Source: an uncultured Saprospiraceae bacterium (GTDB lineage Bacteria > Bacteroidota > Bacteroidia > Chitinophagales > Saprospiraceae). From it: a stretch of 10,851 nt of DNA. Below the pieces are notes generated by a model. The model was not told the DNA's origin, made no database searches, and saw only the letters and a program-made list of their open reading frames with translations. The stretch covers positions 1-10,851 of the forward strand of contig CAKZUM010000160.1 of the NCBI GenBank assembly GCA_937921525.1, written 5' to 3'. Both the position numbers and the translations under genes were made by a program. Of the stretch, positions 1 through 6,056 are shown piece after piece; within the stretch, counting starts at the first letter, position 1; every line of letters starts with the position of its first letter.

Positions 1-136
1 ACATTTAAAATGGTCTTTTGTCCTTTATACTGCCTTGAAAAAATGTTCATTTATACCAGATAAAATCTCATTTTTTCAAGTTGTCTAAAGTAAAAAATCT
101 TCATTTTAAATCGTAAACTTTATTTATCCCTCGTTC

Positions 137-586
137 CTAAGCTTCTCCTTCCCAAGGTGGAGTACCTTTTATATTAATCCCTGCACTACGTGCAGTACCA
201 GCAATCATTTTCATAGCAGAGTGTACATGGAAAGCATTTAAATCTACCATCTTACTTTCTGCTATTGCTTGTACTTGATCCCAAGTAACAGAACCTACCT
301 TGATTCTATTAGACTCTGCTGAGCCTGACTTAATCTTAGCTTGTTCTAACAATTGAACCGCTGCTGGTGGTGTTTTAATGATAAAGTCAAACGACTTATC
401 TTTATAAACAGTAATAACTACGGGAAGTACCTTACCTGCCTGATCTTGTGTCTTAGCGTTATAACGCTTACAAAATTCCATAATATTGACCCCCTTAGCA
501 CCCAATGCTGGGCCTACTGGTGGTGCAGGATTGGCAGCTCCTCCTCTAACCTGAAGCTTAATATAACCGTCGACTTCTTTTGCCAT
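137..586 (-). CDS. rplK: 50S ribosomal protein L11
   Basis: L11 sits at the base of the L7/L12 stalk and contributes to the GTPase-associated centre of the 50S subunit, where EF-Tu and EF-G act. The 149-residue product has the invariant N-terminal region with PAPPVGPALG at residues 20-29 followed by GVNIMEFCKRYN. The C-terminal 23S-rRNA-binding domain (about 70-140) ends in GTARSAGINI. It is a few residues longer than E. coli L11 because of a short tail (TPPWEGEA). The ATG is preceded by an A/T-rich leader without a Shine-Dalgarno sequence, as usual in Bacteroidota. It is the last gene of the minus-strand run secE-nusG-rplK; rplA, the usual next gene, would lie off the left edge. The 236-bp gap from nusG is unusually long and may carry its own leader structure. 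Identification is secure. Confidence 0.98.
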   Translation of the reverse strand: MAKEVDGYIKLQVRGGAANPAPPVGPALGAKGVNIMEFCKRYNAKTQDQAGKVLPVVITVYKDKSFDFIIKTPPAAVQLLEQAKIKSGSAESNRIKVGSVTWDQVQAIAESKMVDLNAFHVHSAMKMIAGTARSAGINIKGTPPWEGEA

Positions 587-680
587 TACTTTTTAATTTA
601 ACTTGAATTCTTAACTTTAGAGAAGCTTTCTAAAAAACACTATGTTGAAATTTTATATTAAGTGAGTAACAATTACTTAT

Positions 681-720
681 AAAATTTCAGATATGCTTTA
701 CGAAACTAAAGCCAAATTTT
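681..720 (-). promoter_or_regulatory. two-stem leader structure upstream of rplK (candidate r-protein control site)
   Basis: In the long nusG-rplK spacer, a minus-strand transcript could fold into an outer 7-bp stem (681-687 with 714-720, AAAATTT/AAATTTT). Inside it is a perfect 6-bp stem (695-700 with 707-712, GCTTTA/TAAAGC) capped by GTTTCG. The two stems are joined by an asymmetric internal loop, 1 nt on one side and 7 nt on the other. It ends about 95 nt before the rplK start. Two helices around an asymmetric loop is the general architecture of L1-binding sites on mRNA, and L1 autoregulates the L11-L1 operon in several bacteria. Linking the two is inference, because I could not match conserved L1-contact bases. 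A chance hairpin in AT-rich DNA is the alternative. Confidence 0.3.
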
Positions 721-822
721 GAAGTTTAACGTAGTGAGTTGGAAGCACTCAACACATTATTTTAATAGAAATAAGATGAGATAACTTTATTAAGAAAGTA
801 AAATATCATCTGTATAAAACAG

Positions 823-1371
823 CTAGGATTGTTTTTCAACCTGCATGAAGTTCAACTCCACTTCCGTACCTCGACCAAAGATTTTTACAATCACCTTTAG
901 TTTCTTCTTCTCTTCGTTGACTTCTTGTATATCACCTACGAACTCACTAAATGGTCCGTCAATGATCTTAATTGTTTCTCCTACAATGTATGGTTCAATC
1001 ATTGCTTCACCAGCATTCTGAGAAGCATCTACTTTACCTAGCATTCGATTTGCCTCTGATTGGCGCATCGGGATAGGATTATTTCGACCTAAAAAATGAA
1101 TAACATTGGGAATATTCGTAATCGCAGTAACCATTTCTCCTGTAAATCTTCCAGGATATGCTTCAATTAAGATGTAGCCTGGCAAAATATTACGTTCAGA
1201 AATAACTTTTTTACTATTTCGAATCTTATAAACTCTTTCCGTAGGTACTAATATCTGAGTGATACTTTCTTTCCATTCAGAACGAGTAATTTCTAGTTCA
1301 ATTCGCTCCTTAATTTTTCTTTCCTTTCCACTAATCACTCTTAGTGAGTACCATTTTTTATCTTCAGTCAT
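823..1371 (-). CDS. nusG: transcription termination/antitermination factor NusG
   Basis: NusG binds RNA polymerase through its N-terminal NGN domain and couples elongation to Rho or to the ribosome through its C-terminal KOW domain. The 182-residue product shows NGN (about 5-110: KKWYSLRVISGKERKIKERIE, then LPGYILIEAY around 63-72). A linker follows, then KOW (about 128-178), with VGETIKIIDGPFSEFVGDI and the terminal VELNFMQVEK. Length and domain order match housekeeping NusG. Location between secE and rplK, rather than at a capsule locus, argues against a UpxY/LoaP-type specialised paralogue. It starts 20 bp after secE, so the two are almost certainly cotranscribed. Confidence 0.97.
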   Translation of the reverse strand: MTEDKKWYSLRVISGKERKIKERIELEITRSEWKESITQILVPTERVYKIRNSKKVISERNILPGYILIEAYPGRFTGEMVTAITNIPNVIHFLGRNNPIPMRQSEANRMLGKVDASQNAGEAMIEPYIVGETIKIIDGPFSEFVGDIQEVNEEKKKLKVIVKIFGRGTEVELNFMQVEKQS

Positions 1372-1391
1372 CCATACAGTTTTTGAAGAAC

Positions 1392-1583
1392 TTATCCTGG
1401 GTATATTAAATCTAGTACATTCTTAGAAATTGCATCCATTAAGAAGATAATTAAAGCAATGATTATTGAAGCAATAATAACAACGATTGTACTATTTTGT
1501 AAAGAAGCAAGGGTTGGCCAAGTTACTTTATTTAATAGCTCGTTATAACTTTCTTTTATGTATAGACTTAAATTTGATAACAT
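1392..1583 (-). CDS. secE: preprotein translocase subunit SecE
   Basis: SecE clamps SecY in the inner-membrane Sec translocon. This is the short single-span form of 63 residues: an amphipathic N-terminal helix, the conserved ELLNKVTWPT motif at residues 15-24, then one hydrophobic helix (about 32-49, rich in I, V and A). A short tail ends YPG. E. coli SecE has three spans; one-span versions are normal elsewhere, so this is not a truncation. It lies between tRNA-Trp and nusG, the classic order, with 20 bp to nusG. No Shine-Dalgarno sequence is seen before the ATG. Confidence 0.95.
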   Translation of the reverse strand: MLSNLSLYIKESYNELLNKVTWPTLASLQNSTIVVIIASIIIALIIFLMDAISKNVLDLIYPG

Positions 1584-1706
1584 CTTGCGGATATTTTATA
1601 GTTGTCCCTTTTTGTGGTGAGTCAAAACAATAATTAGACTAGATAACAATAAGGGGGTAATGTTTCAAGTGATTAGGAATAATGAGTTCCCTAACTGTTG
1701 TATTTG

Positions 1707-1779
1707 CACGGGCGGCAAGATTCGAACTCGCGACCTTTGGTTTTGGAGACCACTGCTCTACCAACTGAGCTACGCCCGT
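1707..1779 (-). tRNA. tRNA-Trp (CCA anticodon)
   Basis: A 73-nt cloverleaf can be folded by hand. The acceptor stem is ACGGGCG/CGCCCGT with discriminator G, as expected for bacterial tRNA-Trp. The D arm is GCTC/GAGC, the anticodon loop is CTCCAAA with anticodon CCA, and the T loop is TTCGAAT. The outermost anticodon-stem pair (27-43) is G opposite A, a mismatch. The 3' CCA is not encoded. It sits between tuf and secE, a conserved arrangement. Confidence 0.95.
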
Positions 1780-1785
1780 GTATCA

Positions 1786-1810
1786 ATAAGCTAAAAAAAG
1801 CCTAGCTTAT
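1786..1810 (-). other. stem-loop between tuf and tRNA-Trp (proximal to tRNA)
   Basis: A perfect 8-bp inverted repeat (ATAAGCTA at 1786-1793 with TAGCTTAT at 1803-1810) encloses a 9-nt loop. It begins 7 nt before the mature tRNA-Trp 5' end on the minus strand. It may be a processing signal for release of the tRNA from the tuf transcript; this is inferred from position only. Confidence 0.4.
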
Positions 1811-1816
1811 ATATGC

Positions 1817-1852
1817 GAAAAATTAAGCACCCTACTGGATACTTAATTTTTC
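1817..1852 (-). terminator. stem-loop downstream of tuf, terminator-like or processing site
   Basis: A perfect 11-bp inverted repeat (GAAAAATTAAG at 1817-1827, CTTAATTTTTC at 1842-1852) has a 14-nt loop. It lies 32 nt after the tuf stop codon in the direction of transcription. The 3' arm on the minus strand carries a T run. The stem has few G/C pairs, so it is probably a partial terminator, an attenuator or an RNase site, not a complete stop. The downstream tRNA-Trp, secE and nusG still need transcripts, and no strong promoter is visible after it. Confidence 0.45.
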
Positions 1853-1884
1853 ACAATATTAAAGGTCAATATTTTCTTATAAGA

Positions 1885-3081
1885 TTATGCTATAATCTCA
1901 GTAACTTGACCTGCACCTACTGTTCTACCACCTTCACGGATAGCGAAACGTAGACCTTTTTCCATTGCAATTGGGTTGATTAACTTAACTTCTAAAGTTA
2001 CGTTATCCCCAGGCATTACCATTTCTACACCATCCGCCAAGTTAACATCACCTGTTACGTCAGTCGTACGGAAATAGAATTGTGGACGGTATCCTTTGAA
2101 AAATGGTGTGTGACGACCACCTTCATCTTTACCTAAAACGTATACCTCACATTTGAAGTGAGAGTGTGGCTTTACAGAACCAGGCTTACAGATAACCATT
2201 CCTCTTTTGATCGCCTCTTTGTCAATACCTCTTAATAAAAGACCAGCGTTATCACCAGCTTCTCCTCTTTCTAAGATCTTACGGAACATCTCCACACCTG
2301 TGATTGTAGAAGTCAATGGCTTCGCTTCTGCGTCCATCATTCCTAAAATCTCAACTGGATCACCAGTGTTAATTACACCTCTTTCAATTCTTCCCGTAGC
2401 AACTGTACCACGACCTGTGATAGAGAATACATCCTCTACAGGCATCAAGAAAGGCTTATCAACATCTCTTTCTGGCTCAGGAATGTCTTTATCTACTGCA
2501 GCCATCAACTCTTTAATCTGAGCTGTTGCGCCAGCATCACCTTCTAGAGCTTTAAGAGCTGAACCTTGAATAACAGAAGCATCATCACCTCCGAACTCAT
2601 ATTGATCTAATAATTCACGAACTTCCATCTCTACTAATTCCAACATCTCTTCATCGTCAACTAAATCTACTTTATTCATAAAAACAACAATCTTAGGTAC
2701 ACCTACTTGGCGACATAATAAGATGTGTTCTCTAGTTTGTGGCATCGGTCCATCAGTGGCAGCAACTACTAAAATTGCACCATCCATCTGAGCTGCACCC
2801 GTAACCATGTTCTTTACGTAATCTGCGTGACCTGGACAATCTACGTGAGCGTAGTGACGGTTTGCTGTTTCATACTCTACGTGCGCTGTATTGATTGTAA
2901 TACCACGCTCTCTTTCTTCAGGAGCACCATCAATAGCGTCGTAATTCATCTTCTCCGCCAAACCATCTTGGGAAAGTACATAAGTGATGGCCGCCGTAAG
3001 AGTTGTCTTTCCGTGATCGACGTGACCAATTGTACCGATATTTACGTGCGGTTTATTCCGCTGAAAAGTTTCTTTAGCCAT
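1885..3081 (-). CDS. tuf: translation elongation factor EF-Tu
   Basis: EF-Tu is the GTPase that delivers aminoacyl-tRNA to the ribosomal A site. The 398-residue protein is full length and has every G motif: GHVDHGKT at residues 19-26 (P loop), GIT at 60-62 (switch I Thr62), DCPGH at 81-85 (switch II with catalytic His85), NKVD at 136-139, and the SAL motif of G5 near 173. The domain 2 and 3 signatures follow (ITGRGTVATGRIERG, GRHTPFFKGYRPQFYFRTTDVTG, and the terminal REGGRTVGAGQVTEI). It is bracketed by tRNA-Thr and tRNA-Trp and is probably transcribed from the promoter before the tRNA cluster, since no good promoter is visible in the 107-bp tRNA-tuf spacer. The start codon follows an A/T-only leader. 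Identification is certain. Confidence 0.99.
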   Translation of the reverse strand: MAKETFQRNKPHVNIGTIGHVDHGKTTLTAAITYVLSQDGLAEKMNYDAIDGAPEERERGITINTAHVEYETANRHYAHVDCPGHADYVKNMVTGAAQMDGAILVVAATDGPMPQTREHILLCRQVGVPKIVVFMNKVDLVDDEEMLELVEMEVRELLDQYEFGGDDASVIQGSALKALEGDAGATAQIKELMAAVDKDIPEPERDVDKPFLMPVEDVFSITGRGTVATGRIERGVINTGDPVEILGMMDAEAKPLTSTITGVEMFRKILERGEAGDNAGLLLRGIDKEAIKRGMVICKPGSVKPHSHFKCEVYVLGKDEGGRHTPFFKGYRPQFYFRTTDVTGDVNLADGVEMVMPGDNVTLEVKLINPIAMEKGLRFAIREGGRTVGAGQVTEIIA

Positions 3082-3121
3082 CGTATTTTTTTTAAAAAAA
3101 ATTAAATGAATTAAAAATAAG

Positions 3122-3155
3122 AAAGGTGATTTATAGGCTAGTAAAAAGCACCTTT
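3122..3155 (-). other. stem-loop between tRNA-Thr(GGT) and tuf
   Basis: A 7-bp perfect inverted repeat (AAAGGTG at 3122-3128, CACCTTT at 3149-3155) with a 20-nt loop lies in the tuf leader. On the minus strand the 3' arm runs into CTTATTTTT, giving it the look of a weak attenuator or terminator between the tRNA cluster and tuf. A processing site is equally possible. Confidence 0.35.
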
Positions 3156-3188
3156 ATAAATAGATTAAGTCTTTATTTGTACTTGTTG

Positions 3189-3260
<72 letters not shown>

Positions 3261-3341
3261 TTATTGTCCCTTAGACGGGTACTTGTGTAAGACAATGCTC
3301 GCCCGTTTGATTCAAAACTTGTAACAGAACATTTGTTAAAT

Positions 3342-3369
3342 AATGATTGACTATTTAAAGTCAATCATT
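3342..3369 (-). other. stem-loop between tRNA-Gly and tRNA-Thr(GGT)
   Basis: A perfect 11-bp inverted repeat (AATGATTGACT at 3342-3352, AGTCAATCATT at 3359-3369) has a 6-nt ATTTAA loop. It lies 17 nt beyond the tRNA-Gly 3' end, in the 125-bp spacer. It is long enough to be unlikely by chance. A processing or stability element in the polycistronic tRNA precursor is the likeliest reading. Confidence 0.45.
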
Positions 3370-3385
3370 CATTTAACTAAATTTG

Positions 3386-3458
3386 AGCGGATGATGAGAC
3401 TCGAACCCACGACCCTCAGCTTGGAAGGCTGATGCTCTACCAACTGAGCTACATCCGC
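3386..3458 (-). tRNA. tRNA-Gly (TCC anticodon)
   Basis: A 73-nt cloverleaf: acceptor GCGGATG/CATCCGC fully paired, D arm GCTC/GAGC, anticodon stem TCAGC/GCTGA with loop CTTCCAA (anticodon TCC). The T arm GTGGG/CTCAT includes two G-T pairs. Discriminator T, CCA not encoded. Third tRNA of the cluster. Confidence 0.95.
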
Positions 3459-3467
3459 ATATTTATC

Positions 3468-3540
3468 AATGAAAATTAAAATGTAAATAAAAATTAAAAA
3501 CTAAACTGTTTTCATTTTTATTTTAATTTCCATTTTCATT
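3468..3540 (-). other. long AT-only hairpin between tRNA-Tyr and tRNA-Gly
   Basis: An imperfect inverted repeat with arms of 32 nt (3468-3499 and 3509-3540) matches at 27 of 32 positions with a 9-nt loop. It fills almost all the space between the tRNA-Tyr CCA end and the tRNA-Gly 5' end. It is almost entirely A/T, so low complexity inflates the match, but the aligned order AATGAAAAT...TAAAAAT is specific. Probably a structured spacer in the tRNA precursor. Confidence 0.4.
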
Positions 3541-3545
3541 AAAAT

Positions 3546-3631
3546 TGGTGGGGGTGATAGGAATCGAACCTATTCAGTCGAAGACACCAGATTTACAGTC
3601 TGGCCCGGCTCTCCAACTCCGGCGCACCCCC
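3546..3631 (-). tRNA. tRNA-Tyr (GTA anticodon), CCA encoded
   Basis: An 86-nt class II tRNA. Acceptor GGGGGTG/CACCCCC is fully paired, with discriminator A and CCA encoded at 3546-3548. The anticodon stem CCAGA/TCTGG has loop CTGTAAA (anticodon GTA, Tyr). A long variable arm (TGTCTTCGACTGA) is characteristic of bacterial tRNA-Tyr, Leu and Ser. T loop TTCGATT. It is the only tRNA of the five here with a genomic CCA. Confidence 0.96.
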
Positions 3632-3633
3632 GT

Positions 3634-3649
3634 GTAGTATTAAAACTAC
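3634..3649 (-). other. short stem-loop between tRNA-Thr(TGT) and tRNA-Tyr
   Basis: A perfect 5-bp inverted repeat (GTAGT at 3634-3638, ACTAC at 3645-3649) with a 6-nt loop, 2 nt before the tRNA-Tyr 5' end in transcription direction. Alone it would be dismissed as chance. It is listed because it completes a pattern of one stem-loop in every spacer of this operon. Confidence 0.2.
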
Positions 3650-3671
3650 TTTTCCTTTAGAACTGTCAATG

Positions 3672-3745
3672 AGCCGATGGAGGGATTCGAACCCCCGACC
3701 CGCTGATTACAAATCAGCTGCTCTGGCCAACTGAGCTACATCGGC
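3672..3745 (-). tRNA. tRNA-Thr (TGT anticodon)
   Basis: A 74-nt cloverleaf: acceptor GCCGATG/CATCGGC fully paired, D arm GCTC/GAGC, anticodon stem GCTGA/TCAGC with loop TTTGTAA (anticodon TGT), and T loop TTCGAAT. Discriminator T, CCA not encoded. It is the first gene of the tRNA-tuf operon. With tRNA-Thr(GGT), the two Thr tRNAs read ACA/ACG and ACC/ACT codons. Confidence 0.95.
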
Positions 3746-3764
3746 TTAATAATTGTGCTTTCCA

Positions 3765-3782
3765 GCAGCTTCTTCTAGCTGC
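3765..3782 (-). other. leader stem-loop before tRNA-Thr(TGT)
   Basis: A perfect 6-bp inverted repeat (GCAGCT at 3765-3770, AGCTGC at 3777-3782) has a 6-nt loop. It lies between the promoter and the first tRNA, about 20 nt before its 5' end. It is G/C richer than the surroundings. A 5' leader structure of the tRNA precursor is likely. Confidence 0.4.
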
Positions 3783-3799
3783 CTTTTTAAAAGCGACTG

Positions 3800-3831
3800 C
3801 AAAGATAATATTCTTAATACTAAAAATCAAA
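3800..3831 (-). promoter_or_regulatory. Bacteroidota-type promoter of the tRNA-tuf operon
   Basis: On the minus strand, TTTG (3828-3831) is followed after 20 nt by TATCTTTG (3800-3807). This is an exact match to the Bacteroidota sigma-ABfr pattern of a -33 TTG and -7 TAnnTTTG with usual spacing. Transcription would begin near 3793, about 50 nt before tRNA-Thr(TGT). It lies between the hpf-side terminator and the first tRNA, where an operon promoter is expected. Confidence 0.72.
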
Positions 3832-3910
3832 GTAATTTTTTTAAAATTTTAAAAAAAAGTTACTGTACTCAGAAGTATATCAGATATATCTTGTTTATCT
3901 TCATTCAGAA

Positions 3911-3958
3911 ACTAAAAAGAGGCAGGAAAGGTTTCACCTTTTCCTACCTCTTTTTAGT
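3911..3958 (-). terminator. strong stem-loop terminator after hpf
   Basis: Outer arms of 12 bp pair perfectly (3911-3922, ACTAAAAAGAGG; 3947-3958, CCTCTTTTTAGT). The stem continues inward through AGGAAAGG / CCTTTTCCT with a one-base mismatch and a bulge, closing on a small loop. The 3' arm contains a T run on either strand. It lies about 100 nt past the hpf stop and upstream of the tRNA promoter, so it most likely ends the xerC-hpf transcript and insulates the tRNA-tuf operon. There is no gene on the plus strand ending here. Confidence 0.65.
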
Positions 3959-4058
3959 AAATATTTTATTTTTTGTAAATTATTAGTTTAAAGTAAGTTT
4001 AATGATGGTTTTAAAATGAAGTAATTTGTTTTCTTAATCTAGCAAGATAAAGCAGAAA

Positions 4059-4364
4059 CTAAGCACGTTTGGCTCTGGCTCTTTGCTTATATCGCTGTAA
4101 TTGTCTAGCTAATACAGGTATGGAGGAATCGACAGCAGCCTCAAATGTTTTTTGTGTTTCTTTAGTGACAATAGTGTTTCCCGGAACTTTTAGATAGATT
4201 TCTACAATCTTATTCTTGGTTTTTGCACCATTATCTAATTTCATTACAACTTCTACATTAACAATTCGGTCGAAGAATTGCTCTAATTTTTGCACCTTTT
4301 TCTGAATAAATTTCAATAATTTCTTGTCTGCTGAAAAGTGAATCGATTTAGTTTGTACTTTCAT
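4059..4364 (-). CDS. hpf: ribosome hibernation-promoting factor, HPF/RaiA family (short form)
   Basis: HPF/RaiA proteins bind the 30S mRNA/tRNA channel in stationary phase and silence ribosomes. The 101-residue product has the family fold order (beta-alpha-beta-beta-beta-alpha): MKVQTKSIHFSADKKLLKFIQKKVQKLEQFF, then VNVEVVMKL, then KIVEIYLKVPGNTIVTKE and FEAAVDSSIPVLARQLQRYKQ. The tail is very basic (RARAKRA). It lacks the C-terminal dimerisation domain of long HPF, so it belongs to the short class. It follows xerC by 71 bp with no visible promoter and is followed by a strong terminator, suggesting a two-gene unit. The choice between HPF and RaiA (YfiA) naming is not resolvable by eye. Confidence 0.92.
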   Translation of the reverse strand: MKVQTKSIHFSADKKLLKFIQKKVQKLEQFFDRIVNVEVVMKLDNGAKTKNKIVEIYLKVPGNTIVTKETQKTFEAAVDSSIPVLARQLQRYKQRARAKRA

Positions 4365-4435
4365 AGAAATAAACTTTAGGTGTGTGAAATAAATAGAGTT
4401 ATTATCTTTTTAATGATTCTTCATTAAGATATCAA

Positions 4436-5341
4436 TTACATTGTGTCTAATTTTTTCGCTTTTGGATGCGCTTGTTCATATATTTCTTTTAATCTTTCTA
4501 TTGAATTGTGGGTGTACACTTGAGTAGCTGCTAAACTAGCGTGTCCCAGTAGTTCTTTAATAGCGTTCAAGTCGGCACCATTATTCGATAAATGGGTCGC
4601 AAAGGAATGGCGTAAGATGTGAGGACTCCTTTCTTCCTGCGTTGTGACCATTCCTAAATATTTCTTCACTAAGTTGTATACCAGTTTAGGATATAGGGGC
4701 TTTCCTTTTTTTGTTAGAAATAACTGCCCAATGCTAAGCAAATCAGGAAAAGTGTTTTCTCTGAGTTCCAAATAATTCGATATTTGTAATCTCAGGTCTC
4801 TATTAATAGGAATAATGCGTTCTTTATTACCTTTCCCCAACACTTTGATTGCTTGACCTTGAAAATCAATATCAGAAATCTGTAGGTAAATTAATTCTGA
4901 CCGACGCATTCCTGTCTGATAAAATAAATCCATTATCAACCGATCTCTCACGCCTTCAAAATCCTTGGAAAATGGTACGTTTTCAAATAACATCTCCATC
5001 GGGCCTTGCTCTACAAACACAGGCAATCGCTTCCCCGTCTTAGGCATTACCACCTTTAACATAGGATTCTTATCTAGTTTCCCTTTTTTTATTAAAAATT
5101 GAAAGAGCGATTTGAGCGTTGATAATTTCCGATTAATAGATCTTGTACTTACGTCTTCTTTCATTAAAGAAATAATCCATGATCGTACGTGATGATGTGT
5201 AATCTCTGAGTTTGTCGAAAGTGAATAGGTAGTAATTAGGTAGGTCTTAAACTGTTCCAAGTCAGTTTTGTACGCTTTAATGGTATGCTTAGAGAAGCGT
5301 TTTTCAAAAGTAATATAGGCTAAGAACAGATCAAACTTCAT
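4436..5341 (-). CDS. xerC: tyrosine recombinase, XerC/XerD family
   Basis: A Xer recombinase resolves chromosome dimers at dif, usually as a XerC-XerD pair activated by FtsK. The 301-residue length is right. The N-terminal SAM-like core-binding domain (about 1-90) has FEKRFSKHTIKAYKTDLEQF. The catalytic domain has all active-site residues: Arg146 in TGMRRSEL, Lys170 in GKGNKER, His241 and Arg244 in HILRHSFATH, His267 in LLGHASL, and nucleophile Tyr276 in QVYTH. Spacing agrees with XerD of E. coli. Being next to hpf and the tRNA-tuf operon, with no phage genes nearby, favours a housekeeping Xer over an integron or phage integrase. Whether it is the XerC or XerD partner cannot be decided from this window. 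Confidence 0.92.
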   Translation of the reverse strand: MKFDLFLAYITFEKRFSKHTIKAYKTDLEQFKTYLITTYSLSTNSEITHHHVRSWIISLMKEDVSTRSINRKLSTLKSLFQFLIKKGKLDKNPMLKVVMPKTGKRLPVFVEQGPMEMLFENVPFSKDFEGVRDRLIMDLFYQTGMRRSELIYLQISDIDFQGQAIKVLGKGNKERIIPINRDLRLQISNYLELRENTFPDLLSIGQLFLTKKGKPLYPKLVYNLVKKYLGMVTTQEERSPHILRHSFATHLSNNGADLNAIKELLGHASLAATQVYTHNSIERLKEIYEQAHPKAKKLDTM

Positions 5342-5497
5342 ATAAGTGAGTAGAGTGCTATTATGTTGGTGTTGTTCACAAGAAGCTACTAATTCCGTAG
5401 TGGCTATCTTATAAAAATAAATGTAGGGAAATTAAATGGACAATGCAACTATAAAGGTCGCAATAAATTTATTTTTTTATTATTTCACAGAATATGG

Positions 5498-5526
5498 TTT
5501 GGTACTTGCAGCAAACAATATGTTTT
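5498..5526 (+). promoter_or_regulatory. possible promoter for the TonB-domain gene
   Basis: TTTG (5498-5501) is followed after 17 nt by TATGTTTT (5519-5526), 7 of 8 bases of the -7 TAnnTTTG consensus. A start near 5533 would leave a leader of about 50 nt. The spacing is at the short end, so this is tentative. I found no equally good minus-strand promoter for xerC in the 241-bp divergent spacer. Confidence 0.3.
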
Positions 5527-5582
5527 CAAGGAGATAAGTGTTAACAAATGCAAAATTTTCATAAAGTCTTTATTACAATAAT

Positions 5583-6014
5583 ATGAAACGACAGAAGAAA
5601 GACAAACATTTTATTAAAAAACCGATTTATGAGGGTGGTCCAAGTGCATTAAAGCAATTTATCACTAAAAATCTTCGCTACCCAAAGGAGGCGCTGCGTG
5701 AAAAGATAGAAGGAACTGTGGTTATTCGCTATGCCATCAATCATAAAGGAAAAGTAATAGATACAAAGATTATTTCAGGTTTAGCAGGTGGGTGTGAAGC
5801 GGAAGCGATAAGATTAGTTCGTTTATTGAACTTCCTTGTTCCAAAAAACAGAGGTGTTAAGGCATTGTTTCATAAAGACTTACACATACATTTTAAATTG
5901 CCTGTTGAAAAAGAAGCTGGTATTCAATATAATTTGATACCTACTTCACAAAACGATGTTAAGAAAGAATATATTCCAAAGAAAACGGGTTATACTATTA
6001 CGGTAAGTTGGTGA
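5583..6014 (+). CDS. stand-alone TonB C-terminal domain protein
   Basis: The 143-residue product is largely one TonB C-terminal domain (about residues 14-106). Visible are YEGGPSALKQFITKNLRYPKEA, then EGTVVIRYAINHKGKVIDTKIISGL, then an alpha-helix with CEAEAIRLVRLL. This is the pattern of Bacteroidota energy-transducer proteins. In normal TonB this domain contacts the TonB box of outer-membrane receptors. Here there is no N-terminal membrane anchor, proline-rich linker or signal peptide; the protein opens with a strongly basic stretch (MKRQKKDKHFIKK). A polar tail of about 35 residues ends in GYTITVSW. It may be a TonB-like domain reused for another binding role, or an incomplete transducer. 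The ATG has no Shine-Dalgarno sequence, and no in-frame upstream start is evident. It is followed 42 bp later by a secreted protein gene on the same strand, possibly cotranscribed. Confidence 0.75.
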   Translation: MKRQKKDKHFIKKPIYEGGPSALKQFITKNLRYPKEALREKIEGTVVIRYAINHKGKVIDTKIISGLAGGCEAEAIRLVRLLNFLVPKNRGVKALFHKDLHIHFKLPVEKEAGIQYNLIPTSQNDVKKEYIPKKTGYTITVSW

Positions 6015-6056
6015 AATCCCAATTTATTCGTATTTTCTAAATCACAAACCCGATCT

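Noticed and set aside
1..4. ATG on the minus strand at 4-2 (preceded by TTTTAA) as the start of rplA
   Set aside because: rplA is expected next, and the following T would allow a Ser second residue, but only four bases are visible, too few to call a gene.
353..601. 82-residue plus-strand reading frame opposite rplK
   Set aside because: It is an antisense shadow of a certain ribosomal protein gene, with cysteine/tryptophan-rich low-plausibility sequence.
823..1371. specialised NusG paralogue (UpxY/LoaP)
   Set aside because: Its position between secE and rplK and normal NGN-KOW layout identify housekeeping NusG.
2207..3105. plus-strand reading frames opposite tuf (2207-2521, 2827-3105)
   Set aside because: They lie inside the conserved EF-Tu gene on the other strand, with no promoter or recognisable protein features.
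3753..3986. 77-residue plus-strand frame in the hpf-tRNA spacer
   Set aside because: It runs through the tRNA-operon promoter and the terminator hairpin, is rich in F, K, I and N as expected of AT-rich noncoding DNA, and has no family resemblance.
4436..5341. phage or integrative-element integrase with attachment site at the neighbouring tRNAs
   Set aside because: The protein matches housekeeping Xer length and motifs, neighbours are core genes in a conserved order, and no duplicated tRNA 3' end is visible.
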